From Bordetella parapertussis (GTDB lineage Bacteria; Pseudomonadota; Gammaproteobacteria; Burkholderiales; Burkholderiaceae_B), in NCBI GenBank assembly GCA_945897365.1, contig CAMDFD010000005.1:62001-126000 (forward strand): a DNA stretch of 64,000 nt. Direction: 5' to 3'. The notes under the pieces were generated by a model. The model was given only the letters and a program-made list of their open reading frames with translations, had not been told where the DNA came from and ran no database searches. The position numbers and the translations under genes were made by a program. Position 1 is the first letter of the stretch. Each line of letters begins with the position of its first letter. Shown here one piece after another: positions 16,738 through 25,472 of the stretch.

Positions 16738-16824
16738 TTTTCTCTCAAATCTCTGATGTAGATGTGGTTTATTTTTATTTTACGGAAAAAGTGTAAGGCT
16801 AAAACTAAGTTTCAACCCTCAATG

Positions 16825-16907
16825 AATGCATTCTATAAAATCAAAAATCATATAAAGATGATAAAAAACCGTGATTTTGTATCTGTTATAGATATATAAA
16901 ATGCATT
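16825..16907. promoter_or_regulatory. Two AATGCATT palindromes in a divergent promoter region
   Basis: AATGCATT occurs at 16825-16832 and 16900-16907, between the (-) isochorismatase-like gene and the (+) Bug gene. Read in the matching orientation the contexts are TATAGAATGCATTCAT and TATAAAATGCATTATA. The same motif occurs twice in the other divergent region of this cluster (20916-21009). The spacing of the two copies is 75 bases. Probably operators for the GntR regulator at 24704. Confidence 0.65.
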
Positions 16908-16951
16908 ATATTGATACGGCAGGATTCAAAAAGATAAAAGGAGACAAAAAA

Positions 16952-17929
16952 ATGAGTGATTTCAAACATCGCATCTACGGAGTATTGACTGCGACGGTCT
17001 TGGCGCTAGGCGCTGGCACGGTTGTACATGCCCAAGCGAATTATCCTGTGAAGCCAATACGGCTGATCGTGCCGCTCGCACCGGGCGGAGGTGGGGACAT
17101 CGTGGCACGTCAGATTGCTGCAGGTGCCTCTGAGATCCTTGGCCAGCCAGTGGTCGTGGACAACAAGCCAGGTGGTTCAACAATCATCGGTACCTCAGAG
17201 GCGGCAAGAGCGGCTCCGGATGGTTACACATTGGTAATGGCGACGAGTAGTCACGTCGTTAATCCGGGTATCCGCCAACTCCCCTTTGACGCCGTCAAGG
17301 ACTTTGAAGGCGTATCTCTGATTGCGACCACACCAGCTTTGCTGGTTGTGCCGCCCAATTTTCCTGCTAACACTGTGCAGGAGCTGATTGACCTCGCGAA
17401 AAAGCAGCCAGGAGTATTGACGTATGGCTCTAGTGGCATTGCGAGCTCACCCCATCTGAGTGGTGAACTTTTTAATCTCAAGGCTGGCACAAACATCCGT
17501 CATGTTCCCTACAAAGGAATGGGACCTGCTTTGACGGACCTGATTGGTGGGCACGTGAGCATGGTTTTTTCTAGCGCTGTCTCTGCGATGCCGTTGGTTC
17601 AAGCTGGCAAACTAAAAGCGATCGGGACCACTGGCACAAAGCGCAGCAAGGCCTTTAGCAATATTCCTGCCATTGCTGAGACATTGCCCGGATATAAAAG
17701 TCAAATTTTCTACGTCATCTTGGCACCCAAAGGTACGCCGAAGCCAATCTTGGATAAGCTGAATCAGGCTATATCAAAAGTCGCAATGACCCCTGATTTT
17801 GTTGACAAGATAGTAAAAACGGGTGGGGAAGTTGTCGCCGGCTCACCCAAGGAGGCAATACAGTTTATTGAGGATCAGGTTGCCGAGTACAAAGATATCA
17901 TCAAGAAGGCCAATATTCAGGTTAAGTAA
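16952..17929 (+). CDS. Bug/TctC-family periplasmic substrate-binding protein
   Basis: I start at 16952 (MSDFKHR), where AGGAGA lies 7-8 bases upstream, not at the earlier in-frame ATG 16901, which overlaps an operator-like palindrome. This gives 325 residues with a signal peptide ending VVHAQANYP. Motifs: IVPLAPGGGGDIVARQ, DNKPGGSTIIGTSEAA, PDGYTLVM, HVPYKGMGPALTDLIGG and LAPKGTPKPI. It is first in a (+) operon with a cupin and a beta-hydroxyacid dehydrogenase and probably binds the carboxylate inducer or substrate of the 16-25 kb pathway. Confidence 0.9.
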   Translation: MSDFKHRIYGVLTATVLALGAGTVVHAQANYPVKPIRLIVPLAPGGGGDIVARQIAAGASEILGQPVVVDNKPGGSTIIGTSEAARAAPDGYTLVMATSSHVVNPGIRQLPFDAVKDFEGVSLIATTPALLVVPPNFPANTVQELIDLAKKQPGVLTYGSSGIASSPHLSGELFNLKAGTNIRHVPYKGMGPALTDLIGGHVSMVFSSAVSAMPLVQAGKLKAIGTTGTKRSKAFSNIPAIAETLPGYKSQIFYVILAPKGTPKPILDKLNQAISKVAMTPDFVDKIVKTGGEVVAGSPKEAIQFIEDQVAEYKDIIKKANIQVK

Positions 17930-17949
17930 TCATCTCGAGCTCTCTTATT

Positions 17950-18723
17950 ATGATTCATCACAAAACTAAGCAAGAAGCGATTGGTGCTAGAAAGCTTGTT
18001 CGATCAGGGACAGGGGAGGAGCATTGGCGAACTGACTTTCTGATCGCGCAAGAGATGAGCGGTGACTTGTTCAAGACGTCTCCGCAGGCGTTTTTGATTG
18101 AGATGACACCGGAGGAAGTGATTCAGCCTCATTTTCACGAGGTAGAGCAGTTCCAAGTGTTTCTCGAAGGCGAGGGCCAACTGGGTCGAACGCATGACGG
18201 GATCAGGCCAACGGTTGTGCATTACACAGATGCGTATACGGGCTATGGTCCTATCACCGCGAGTGAGCAAGGGTTGTCCTACTTTGCGTTACGTCCGCGC
18301 AAGGATCCCGGTGCGATCTATTTGCATAAAGAGGGTTACCGCGAAAGGTTGCGACCCTCTTTAAAGCGTCATTTCTCAACACCCGTCATCAAATCTACTG
18401 AGCCTGTACTTGCCCATTTGACAGCGCCCGTTGTTGAGTCACTTTTTGATGACAAGGACTATTCCTTAGCGGATGGCTTGGGGGCCTGTATTGTTCGCTT
18501 GGGACCTGGACAGGTTTACGCGGAGCATTGCCCCGAAAAGAGCGGTGGTCAATATGTGATTGTTCTGCAAGGTCAGCTCAAAACGGTTGATCATGAAGAG
18601 GTCAGTCAACGTTTTCAAGGATGGACAGTCCTTTTTGCTGAGCCCGGCACAGGCCCCGTGTCACTGGAGGCCGGCGATTTCGGGGCAGAGTTTCTGGTAC
18701 TCCAGTTCGGTCAGAGGTCGTGA
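17950..18723 (+). CDS. Bicupin-like protein
   Basis: 257 residues, 20 bases after the Bug gene. Two cupin-like beta barrels can be made out. The first has HFHEVEQFQVFLEGEG (residues about 60-76), with the H-x-H-E metal-binding pattern; the second is weaker (YAEHCPEKSGGQYVIVLQG, about 180-200) with H and E but less typical spacing. Cupins of this type are oxygenases, isomerases or ligand-binding proteins in small-acid catabolism. A function cannot be assigned. Co-transcription with Bug and a dehydrogenase ties it to the same pathway. Confidence 0.72.
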   Translation: MIHHKTKQEAIGARKLVRSGTGEEHWRTDFLIAQEMSGDLFKTSPQAFLIEMTPEEVIQPHFHEVEQFQVFLEGEGQLGRTHDGIRPTVVHYTDAYTGYGPITASEQGLSYFALRPRKDPGAIYLHKEGYRERLRPSLKRHFSTPVIKSTEPVLAHLTAPVVESLFDDKDYSLADGLGACIVRLGPGQVYAEHCPEKSGGQYVIVLQGQLKTVDHEEVSQRFQGWTVLFAEPGTGPVSLEAGDFGAEFLVLQFGQRS

Positions 18724-18773
18724 GGCGAGCATTCGTGATGCGTCAATTCCGATTCAAAATGTGACGAGAGTGT

Positions 18774-19658
18774 ATGAGCGAATCAATTGGTGTGGTTGGA
18801 TTAGGCAATGCGGGTCTCGCTCTTGCGGGGGCATTAGTCAGACGGTTCGAGGTGTATGGTTTTGACCAAAAAGCGGCACGCATACAGGAGTCGGAAAAGT
18901 TAGGCATCAAGTCCTGTGGCTCTGTTGCGGAACTCGTCAACACTTGCGAGATTGTTTTTTTATCTCTCCCAACACCGGAGGCATCTCGCGCTGTTGCACA
19001 AAGCATGTCCTCGGTCAGCCTCTCAGGAAAACTCTTGATCGAAACCAGTACGGTTGATCCCAAGGATGTCACGTGGTTGCTTGAGTTCGCGCAGTCTCGA
19101 GGCGCAAGTGCGATGGATGCAGCCGTTCTTGGAGGCATACAAAATCTGGCTGAGGGGAAAACAACGTTTTTAGTTGGAGCGGATCCGGGAGATTACTCGC
19201 GCGTCCAGACGATGCTCGAGAGTGTGTCAAAAAAGATCTTTTATATGGGGCCCGCTGGCAACGGCATGCGTATCAAGCTGATTAACAATGCCGTGGCGCA
19301 TACGACGATGGTGGTGTTGCTCGAGGCTGCGGCGATGGCCGCAAAATCCGAGATCCCTTTGGATGTTTTCTATGAATTGATGAATAGTGATTCAGGCCTC
19401 ACGCGTCCGCTTACGCATCGCCTCAAAGAGCGTGCCTATCGTGGTCACTATGAGGGAGGCATGTCGACTGCCAACGCAAGAAAGGACTCTTCATTAGCAC
19501 TTGCGATGGCACAGGAGTTGCATGTCCCTGTCTTCACCATGCAGGCCTCGCACACCGTATATGAAATCGCGATGCAGCAAGGTTTGGCTAATCTGGACTA
19601 TGCCTCGATTGCGAAACTTTGGGAAAATTGGGGCGGTGTGTCCTTTAAAACGAAATAG
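18774..19658 (+). CDS. NAD(P)-dependent beta-hydroxyacid dehydrogenase (3-hydroxyisobutyrate dehydrogenase family)
   Basis: 294 residues. The N-terminal Rossmann motif is GVVGLGNAGLALAGAL; the substrate loop corresponding to DAPVSGG reads MDAAVLGGIQNLAEG, and the catalytic Lys lies in MRIKLINNAVAHT. The C-terminal helical domain is complete. The DAAVLGG loop differs from the DSPVSGG of the paralogue at 39547, so a different beta-hydroxy acid (e.g. 2-hydroxymethyl- or 3-hydroxy-dicarboxylate) is likely. It follows the cupin by 50 bases and ends 6 bases before the convergent CoA-transferase gene. Confidence 0.87.
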   Translation: MSESIGVVGLGNAGLALAGALVRRFEVYGFDQKAARIQESEKLGIKSCGSVAELVNTCEIVFLSLPTPEASRAVAQSMSSVSLSGKLLIETSTVDPKDVTWLLEFAQSRGASAMDAAVLGGIQNLAEGKTTFLVGADPGDYSRVQTMLESVSKKIFYMGPAGNGMRIKLINNAVAHTTMVVLLEAAAMAAKSEIPLDVFYELMNSDSGLTRPLTHRLKERAYRGHYEGGMSTANARKDSSLALAMAQELHVPVFTMQASHTVYEIAMQQGLANLDYASIAKLWENWGGVSFKTK

Positions 19659-19664
19659 ATTTAT

Positions 19665-20891
19665 TTACTTGCGCACGGGTGCCCAGTTAAAACTTCCAGG
19701 TGTCGCTTCGATCACTGCGCCGCTTGCGATCAGTGTGTCACAGGCCTGATCGTCAAGGCCGAGCTCATGCAAAATCTCCCGTGTATGTTGTCCGATCTCA
19801 GCCGGAGAAAGGGTGGAGAGGTCACTTCTGTTGTCGTTCTTTTGTGGAAACTCAGGAATGTCAAAGTCAAGTTCGCGGAACTTGACTGCGCGCAGTGTTC
19901 CGGGTTGATGTGCTTGGGGGGCTTCAAGCACACGTTCAAGTGGCAAGACCTCAGTAGAGCCAACGCCTGCCGTTTTTAACTTCTGCATTGCCTCATCGAA
20001 ATCAACACGATTCATCGCTTCACGGACAAGCGCTTCGACAGTCTCTCGGGCTTTTTTTCTCTCCCTGAGCGTACCGAAATCTTTGGTGGCGGCTTCTGGC
20101 AATTGCAAGGCTTCACAGAATTTTGCCCAATGCGCGTCAGTGAGCATCAATAGGTAAATCCACCTCTCATCCCGAGTCATATAAGCGCCATAGCCCGGCA
20201 TACTGAACTCCCCACTGGGTTCGCGTTCTGCTCTTCCCAGTAGTTGCGTTTTGAGTTGCACGCCGACCAAGTCGCGGGCGGCAATGTGCAGCCCCGTTTC
20301 ATACAGTCCGACCTCGACATGCCGCTCTTGCTCGCGATGTTCGGCGCCCTGTAAAAAGGAGCCAAGCATGCCGATGACAGCATAAGCGCCAGCAAACTGA
20401 TCGTGATAAGACGGACCAAGGCGACTGGGGCGACCATTGATACGGTTGCTTTCCATGATGCCCGTTGCTGCCTCAGCGACAGGATTGGAAGCCAAGTCAT
20501 TCTCCTGGGGACCCGGACCATATCCTCTGATGTGGCAATAAATCAGCTTTGGGTTGATTGCTGCACACGCCTCTCGACTGACGCCGAGTTTGTTGGCGGC
20601 CTTAGGGGCGAGATTGTGGACCAGTCCGTCTGCCGATTTGAGCAAACGGTAAAGCACATCCCGACCGCTTTCGAGGGAAAGGTCGAGGCAAATGCTTCTT
20701 TTCCCATGACTGTAGGCAATGAACGTACCACTCGGACCTCCGCGGACAAGTTTACGGGTAGGATCTCCAGCGGGTGGCTCCACCTTAATGATCTCGGCAC
20801 CGAGTTGCGAAAGGATATGGGTGGCAAAAGGTGCTGCCAACATTGAGCCCAACTCAATAATGCGACGTCCTGCAAGGGGTAATTGATGCAT
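19665..20891 (-). CDS. Family III CoA-transferase (CaiB/BaiF)
   Basis: The open frame reaches 20945, but family members begin like MHQLPLAGRRIIELGSM, so I start at 20891 (408 residues); no clear ribosome site is seen. The catalytic Asp is D174 (SYHDQFAGAYA), the residue that forms an acyl-anhydride in FRC-type enzymes. FATHILSQLGAEIIKVEPPAGD is the CoA-binding N-terminal signature (residues 22-43). It is divergent from the dehydratase-CoA-transferase operon, with AATGCATT motifs in the gap. Probable role: activation of a carboxylate by CoA transfer. Confidence 0.89.
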   Translation of the reverse strand: MHQLPLAGRRIIELGSMLAAPFATHILSQLGAEIIKVEPPAGDPTRKLVRGGPSGTFIAYSHGKRSICLDLSLESGRDVLYRLLKSADGLVHNLAPKAANKLGVSREACAAINPKLIYCHIRGYGPGPQENDLASNPVAEAATGIMESNRINGRPSRLGPSYHDQFAGAYAVIGMLGSFLQGAEHREQERHVEVGLYETGLHIAARDLVGVQLKTQLLGRAEREPSGEFSMPGYGAYMTRDERWIYLLMLTDAHWAKFCEALQLPEAATKDFGTLRERKKARETVEALVREAMNRVDFDEAMQKLKTAGVGSTEVLPLERVLEAPQAHQPGTLRAVKFRELDFDIPEFPQKNDNRSDLSTLSPAEIGQHTREILHELGLDDQACDTLIASGAVIEATPGSFNWAPVRK

Positions 20892-20915
20892 GATTTGTTT
20901 GTAATGAAAGCAAAT

Positions 20916-21009
20916 AATGCATTCTACACAGCGAGAAGAAGTCAAATATTGTTAATTAATGAGTAATTACCCTCTGTTATGGGACTGGTTTGATTATATA
21001 CAATGCATT
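20916..21009. promoter_or_regulatory. Two AATGCATT palindromes in the second divergent promoter region
   Basis: AATGCATT at 20916-20923 and 21002-21009, 86 bases apart, between the (-) CoA-transferase and the (+) dehydratase operon. Contexts in matching orientation are TGTAGAATGCATTATT and TATACAATGCATTAAA. With the two copies at 16825 and 16900, the consensus is T(A/G)TA-N-AATGCATT. Each copy probably covers one promoter. Confidence 0.65.
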
Positions 21010-21052
21010 AAATTTAAAAGTATGTCTTTCAAACACAATAGGAGCATTAACG

Positions 21053-22267
21053 ATGAGTGAAGGTTCAACTCAGGTGAACGCAGGTGTTGGTGATGCACCC
21101 GCCGAAGGTCTTATCACTGACAAAGCAATCGAAGACGCACGAAAAATGATTGGGTTGCACCTGCGACCAGAGGGGCCTTACCTCCAAGATGCCACACCGG
21201 ACACATTGCGTAACTGGTGTAATGGAATCGGTGATCTGAATCCTCTTTACAGAGATGTGGGATACGGTCACGCAACGAGGTACGGCACGATGCTCGGCCA
21301 TCCAATGTTTCCCATGGCGTATGGCTGGCTAGGTCGCACACGCTGGGGACTGCCTGGCGTACATGGTTTCTATACCGGTAATGACTGGGAGTTGATGCGA
21401 CACATCAGACCTGGAGACAGGATCACTGCGGTTGAGCGAGTGCTGGGCGTTGAGGAAAAACAGAGTAAGTTTTCAGGCCGCTTAGTGATGCAATACGTGG
21501 AAGCGTTTTACTACAACCAACGTAGCGAGTTAGTGGCGCGTGCCTTGGGCACCTGTACGCGCCATGAGCGTAAAGCCGCACGTGACACGGGTAAATACAA
21601 GGAGATCATTCAGCACGAATACACCAACGAAGAGCGAGACCGGATCGATCAGATTGTTCTGGACGAAGTTAAAAACATTCGTGGTGCGAATGTGCGCTAT
21701 TGGGAAGATGTACAAGAAGGCGAGGAGCTTCCCACCATCGCCCGCGGACCCTTATCTCTCATGGATACGATGGGATTTTTGGTGGGATGCGGTCGAGGAC
21801 ATACGCACGGCGTCGTGTTGCAGGCTGCAGTCAAGCACCCAGGGCACTTTTTCCGAAACCCCGAAGCAGGTGGGGGCGTCGAGTACACCGGCATCGGCCA
21901 TCATCGCGAATCAGTCGCTAAAGACGTTGGTGTCCCAGGTACGTATGACTATGGTCCGCAGCGTTCCTCGTGGATGTGTTCGCTGGTGACAAACTGGATG
22001 GGAGATGCGGGCGTCCTCAAACGCGTGCGTACAGAAATGCGTCGCTTCAACATTATGGGTGACACCACCTTCTGCAAGGGCAAGGTTGTGCGTAAATATG
22101 TGAAAGACAACACGGGACTCGTCGATATCGAAATCGCAGCAGAAAATCAGCGCGGAGAACTCACGACCCCCAGCTTTGCGACCGTTGCGTTGCCCTCGCG
22201 TAACGTCAACTTGCCCGTGTTTATTGACGGTTCTGGAGTGAATCTTGATCTGCCGCTGATCCGTTAG
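21053..22267 (+). CDS. MaoC-like/FAS1-type acyl-CoA dehydratase
   Basis: Start at 21053 (MSEGSTQ) is fixed by AGGAGC 9 bases upstream, giving 404 residues. The N-terminal half resembles the FAS1-like hot-dog dehydratase domain (LRNWCNGIGDLNPLYRD, GTMLGHPMFP, DWELMRHIRPGDRI). The second half is another hot-dog unit with HTHG and TTFCKGKVVRKY segments. Double hot-dog enzymes of this size hydrate or dehydrate acyl-CoAs such as mesaconyl-CoA or 2-enoyl-CoA. It leads an operon with two CoA-transferases and a GntR regulator, so it likely acts on the CoA ester they make. Confidence 0.84.
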   Translation: MSEGSTQVNAGVGDAPAEGLITDKAIEDARKMIGLHLRPEGPYLQDATPDTLRNWCNGIGDLNPLYRDVGYGHATRYGTMLGHPMFPMAYGWLGRTRWGLPGVHGFYTGNDWELMRHIRPGDRITAVERVLGVEEKQSKFSGRLVMQYVEAFYYNQRSELVARALGTCTRHERKAARDTGKYKEIIQHEYTNEERDRIDQIVLDEVKNIRGANVRYWEDVQEGEELPTIARGPLSLMDTMGFLVGCGRGHTHGVVLQAAVKHPGHFFRNPEAGGGVEYTGIGHHRESVAKDVGVPGTYDYGPQRSSWMCSLVTNWMGDAGVLKRVRTEMRRFNIMGDTTFCKGKVVRKYVKDNTGLVDIEIAAENQRGELTTPSFATVALPSRNVNLPVFIDGSGVNLDLPLIR

Positions 22268-22303
22268 CCATACCCAAAGTTCAATCTGAAGCGGAGAATA
22301 TTG

Positions 22304-23470
22304 ATGCAATCTGATGATGCGCTGCAAACCTCTAGTACGCCCTTAGCGGGTATTCGCGTGCTAGAGCATTGCCAAAGCGTAGCCGGTGCCTACGCAGGGC
22401 GTTTGCTGGCGACCTTGGGCGCCGAGGTGATCATGCTGGAGTCGCCCACAGGGTGTCCTCTTAGACTTTCTCCGCCATGGTTTGACGATTCTGGTGAAAG
22501 CGCTTTGTTTGCTTATCTTGCGGTTGGCAAACAAAGTGTAGTGGCGGATTTGCACACGGAGCAGGGTCGGCAGATCATGACGGCTCAGTTAGGTCATTGT
22601 GATATTTTTCTCGATGATACGCCTGTCCGTCAGCGCGCGCCGTTGGGTCTCGATCCCGAGGATCTCAGCAAGCGTTTCCCGCAGCTTGTGCATGTCAGTA
22701 TTTTGCCCTTTGGTGCGGTGGGACCCAAGGCAGACTGGGTTGCAGAGGAGATGAATTTGCTTCATGCCGCTGGTGAAGGCTATCTGTTGCCAAACGGCTT
22801 ATCGAATGAAATGTTTCCCGATCGTGCACCCTTAAAAATCCATGGGCACTTTGCGGGATATCAAGGCGGTGCGACGGCTGCTTTAGCCGCGATGACTGCG
22901 TTATGGACCGTTCCTGCAACAGGTGGACAGTATGTGGATGTTTCGGTTCAAGATGCCATGCTTCTAGTGGGCGCCTTCGCTGTGCAAAGGTTAGGGGATG
23001 GCTCGGTTGAACATCGCGCAACGCGCAAGTTTAGATACGGCGGGGTTTTTAAAACAAAAGATGGCTACATCGAGTTATTGACTCTTGAGGATCGGCAGTG
23101 GAATGCTCTGGTGGAGTTGTTAGGTCATCCTGCTTGGGCTCTTGAACCCGCTTTGAACGATTCTCTGGAAAGAGGTCGTCGGGGCGATGAGATTAATGCA
23201 CATATACGCGCTTGGATGGTGTTGCACAATGCTGAAGATATTGTGCGTGAAGCGCAAAAACTTGGTGTGCCGGTTGGTAAATACAGAACGCCTCTTGAGG
23301 TGACTCAGGGTGAACACGAACGAGATCGCGGCCTCTTCGTTGATGCGCTCAGAGAAAATGGCAGTCCTTTTGAAGTGTTGTTAGCGCCTTTCAAGTTTCT
23401 CTGCTCACCACTGATCGGTGGCGGGAAAGTACCTGCACTGGGTGAAATGACGAAGGAGTTAAAGGTATGA
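22304..23470 (+). CDS. Family III CoA-transferase-like subunit lacking the catalytic aspartate
   Basis: 388 residues from ATG 22304 (a TTG precedes it in frame). The fold signatures are present (AGRLLATLGAEVIMLESPTG), but where active members have Asp in xDxxAG, this protein reads KIHGHFAGYQGG, so G181 replaces the acyl-accepting Asp. The next gene overlaps it by 4 bases (ATGA) and keeps the Asp. Such a tandem pair suggests a heteromeric transferase in which only one subunit is catalytic, as in the family III heteromer BbsEF of benzylsuccinate metabolism (parallel recalled, not checked). It may be structural or may bind CoA. Confidence 0.85.
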   Translation: MQSDDALQTSSTPLAGIRVLEHCQSVAGAYAGRLLATLGAEVIMLESPTGCPLRLSPPWFDDSGESALFAYLAVGKQSVVADLHTEQGRQIMTAQLGHCDIFLDDTPVRQRAPLGLDPEDLSKRFPQLVHVSILPFGAVGPKADWVAEEMNLLHAAGEGYLLPNGLSNEMFPDRAPLKIHGHFAGYQGGATAALAAMTALWTVPATGGQYVDVSVQDAMLLVGAFAVQRLGDGSVEHRATRKFRYGGVFKTKDGYIELLTLEDRQWNALVELLGHPAWALEPALNDSLERGRRGDEINAHIRAWMVLHNAEDIVREAQKLGVPVGKYRTPLEVTQGEHERDRGLFVDALRENGSPFEVLLAPFKFLCSPLIGGGKVPALGEMTKELKV

Positions 23471-24666
23471 CGGTTTTAAAAGCGCCCTTGGCGGGTGTAC
23501 GTATCGCGGATTTCACCATCCATGCCGCCGGCCCATTGAGTACGCATTTGCTCTCGCAGTTTGGTGCGGAGTGCATCAAGATTGAAAGTAAAACGCGGCC
23601 GGATGCCTTTAGGAAGCCACATCCTGTTTACGGACGAATGTCAGCCGCGACGTTTGATCAGGTGACAGCAAACAAGTTATCAGTCAGGCTGAATTTGAAG
23701 CATCCCGAGGCCATCGAGATCGCCAAAAAAATCGTCTCCATATCAAATGTGGCTGCTGAAAGTTTCAGACCAGGGGTCGCACACAGATTGGGACTGGGGT
23801 TCGATGTCTTGCGCGAGTGCAGACCCGACATTGTCATGTTGTCCTTATCCTCCTGTGGACAAAGTGGTCCTGACTCGCACTTCGCTGGTTATGCACCGCT
23901 TTTTGGTGCCTGGGGTGGGCTAGGCTGGATGAGTGGCTATAGTGATGGCCCACCCGTGGAAATGCGTCACGCGATGGATCATTCTGCTGGCTTGCATGCC
24001 GCAATGGCTACGATGGCTGGGTTGCACCAGCAGCGACGCACGGGTCAACCACAGCATATCGACTTGGCAGCCCGAGAAGTTGCTTCAGCCATGATTGGTG
24101 AAGCGCTTGTCCAGGCTCAGGCCGGAATCGAACCGCAGCGGCTTGGAAATAGCGATCTGCGTATGTCTCCCCACGGCGTGTATTTGACTGATCAGCCCGA
24201 TCGCTGGATCACTCTCGCCATTGGCGATGATCAGCAATGGGCGGACTTTCAAAAAATCGTTGGGCAACGCTGTGAGGATCCTAGAGTCAGCAACGCAGAG
24301 GGGCGACTCATACACCGGGCCCAGGTTGATCAGATGGTTTCAGAGTGGGTACGCCATCAGAACGCCGATCAGCTTGCCTTGCGTCTGCAGGCAAAGGGGA
24401 TTCCTGCGCATGTCTCATGGAGCACGCAAGATCTCGCGGCAGATCGACACTTGCAGGAACGCAAAGCATTACAATGGGTTTCTGCGCCAGGTATTCCAGA
24501 GCGGCTGGCTGTCGGTTCTCCAGCATGTTTCAGTTCAAGTTCCGATGTGGGTATACGAAGATTGACGCCCGAATTGGGACAAGATGAAGAGTATGTTTTT
24601 GGTCAGTTGTTAGGGATGAGTTCTGCGCACCAAGCCGAACTGGTCTCCAGAGAGGTCATCTGGTAG
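23467..24666 (+). CDS. Family III CoA-transferase (CaiB/BaiF), catalytic subunit of the tandem pair
   Basis: 399 residues; its ATG overlaps the stop of the previous gene. The presumed catalytic Asp is D171 in AMDHSAGLHAAM. The N-terminal THLLSQFGAECIKIES segment, RPGVAHRLGLGFDVLRE and the glycine-rich loop are typical. Translational coupling to the Asp-less paralogue at 22304 implies equal amounts and a complex. The 37-base gap to the GntR gene suggests one operon. Likely reaction: CoA transfer from succinyl-CoA or a pathway CoA ester to the incoming acid. Confidence 0.88.
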   Translation: MTVLKAPLAGVRIADFTIHAAGPLSTHLLSQFGAECIKIESKTRPDAFRKPHPVYGRMSAATFDQVTANKLSVRLNLKHPEAIEIAKKIVSISNVAAESFRPGVAHRLGLGFDVLRECRPDIVMLSLSSCGQSGPDSHFAGYAPLFGAWGGLGWMSGYSDGPPVEMRHAMDHSAGLHAAMATMAGLHQQRRTGQPQHIDLAAREVASAMIGEALVQAQAGIEPQRLGNSDLRMSPHGVYLTDQPDRWITLAIGDDQQWADFQKIVGQRCEDPRVSNAEGRLIHRAQVDQMVSEWVRHQNADQLALRLQAKGIPAHVSWSTQDLAADRHLQERKALQWVSAPGIPERLAVGSPACFSSSSDVGIRRLTPELGQDEEYVFGQLLGMSSAHQAELVSREVIW

Positions 24667-24703
24667 CCCGGCGCGGACTGACTAGCAACTTGATAGGGCA
24701 CTC

Positions 24704-25342
24704 ATGGATTATCGAACGAAGGAAGAGCAGGTCGCGGACTATTTGCGAGAGCATATTATTTCCGGTGTCTTCCCACGTGGATCTCGACTCAAGCAGGCAG
24801 ATCTTGCTGAACAGTTGGGGTTAAGCATTACGCCCGTCCGCGAGGCGCTGAAATTGCTGGCCGCCGAGGGCTATATCAGTGGCGACTCATATCGGGGTGC
24901 TCGGGTGATGCCCTTTGACCCTTCTGCATCAGCGGAAATTTTGACGCTGCGTTTACTCCTTGAGTCTCAACTCGTCAGTGCGGCAGTAGAAAAGATCACT
25001 TCTGCGGATTTGGAGGCGTTGAGAGGGTTGGCTGATGAGTTTGCAGCTGCCTTTTCCTCTAATGATCGTGCCGTCGCGCGTGGTGTGAATTATCGATTTC
25101 ACAGACGTTTGTATGACGTCGCTGATTTGCCTCAGACGCTGCATTTTGTTCAGATTCTGTGGGCACGCTACCCGTTTGATGTGATTAACGGGCTGTCAAA
25201 TCGTGGCGATGAGGCCATCAAGGAGCATGAGGCTATTTTGCAGGCGCTGACCTCAAGGGATATTTCTGCCGCAATCTTTTCCATGCGTAAACATATCGAG
25301 TCTGGTTGGGACAGACTTAAAGAAACTAAGAAAAATCCATAA
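24704..25342 (+). CDS. GntR-family transcriptional regulator, FCD subfamily
   Basis: 212 residues. The N-terminal winged helix spans residues 1-70 (QVADYLREHIISGVFPRGSRL, QADLAEQLGLSITPVREALKLLAAEGYI). The C-terminal all-helical FCD domain holds the metal/ligand histidines (FHRRLYD, EHEAILQAL, MRKHI). These proteins usually repress the catabolic operon to which they belong and release on binding a carboxylate. It is the last gene of the dehydratase-CoA-transferase operon, so it would autoregulate. The AATGCATT palindromes upstream of three transcripts are the best operator candidates. Confidence 0.9.
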   Translation: MDYRTKEEQVADYLREHIISGVFPRGSRLKQADLAEQLGLSITPVREALKLLAAEGYISGDSYRGARVMPFDPSASAEILTLRLLLESQLVSAAVEKITSADLEALRGLADEFAAAFSSNDRAVARGVNYRFHRRLYDVADLPQTLHFVQILWARYPFDVINGLSNRGDEAIKEHEAILQALTSRDISAAIFSMRKHIESGWDRLKETKKNP

Positions 25343-25472
25343 AGATGTTGAGTCACTTCGGCGAGACGCCCGGGCAAAAAAAATCCTCTTCCGTTTTGTT
25401 CTATTAAAAATTGAGCGTTGTCAGGCAAGATTCTTTTTGTTCGTCACACCACCTTGATGGCAACTCACCCTA

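Noticed and set aside
25343..25472. GGCGAGACGCC followed by an A run after the GntR gene
   Set aside because: The stem is only 4 bp and the run is A rather than T in the direction of transcription.
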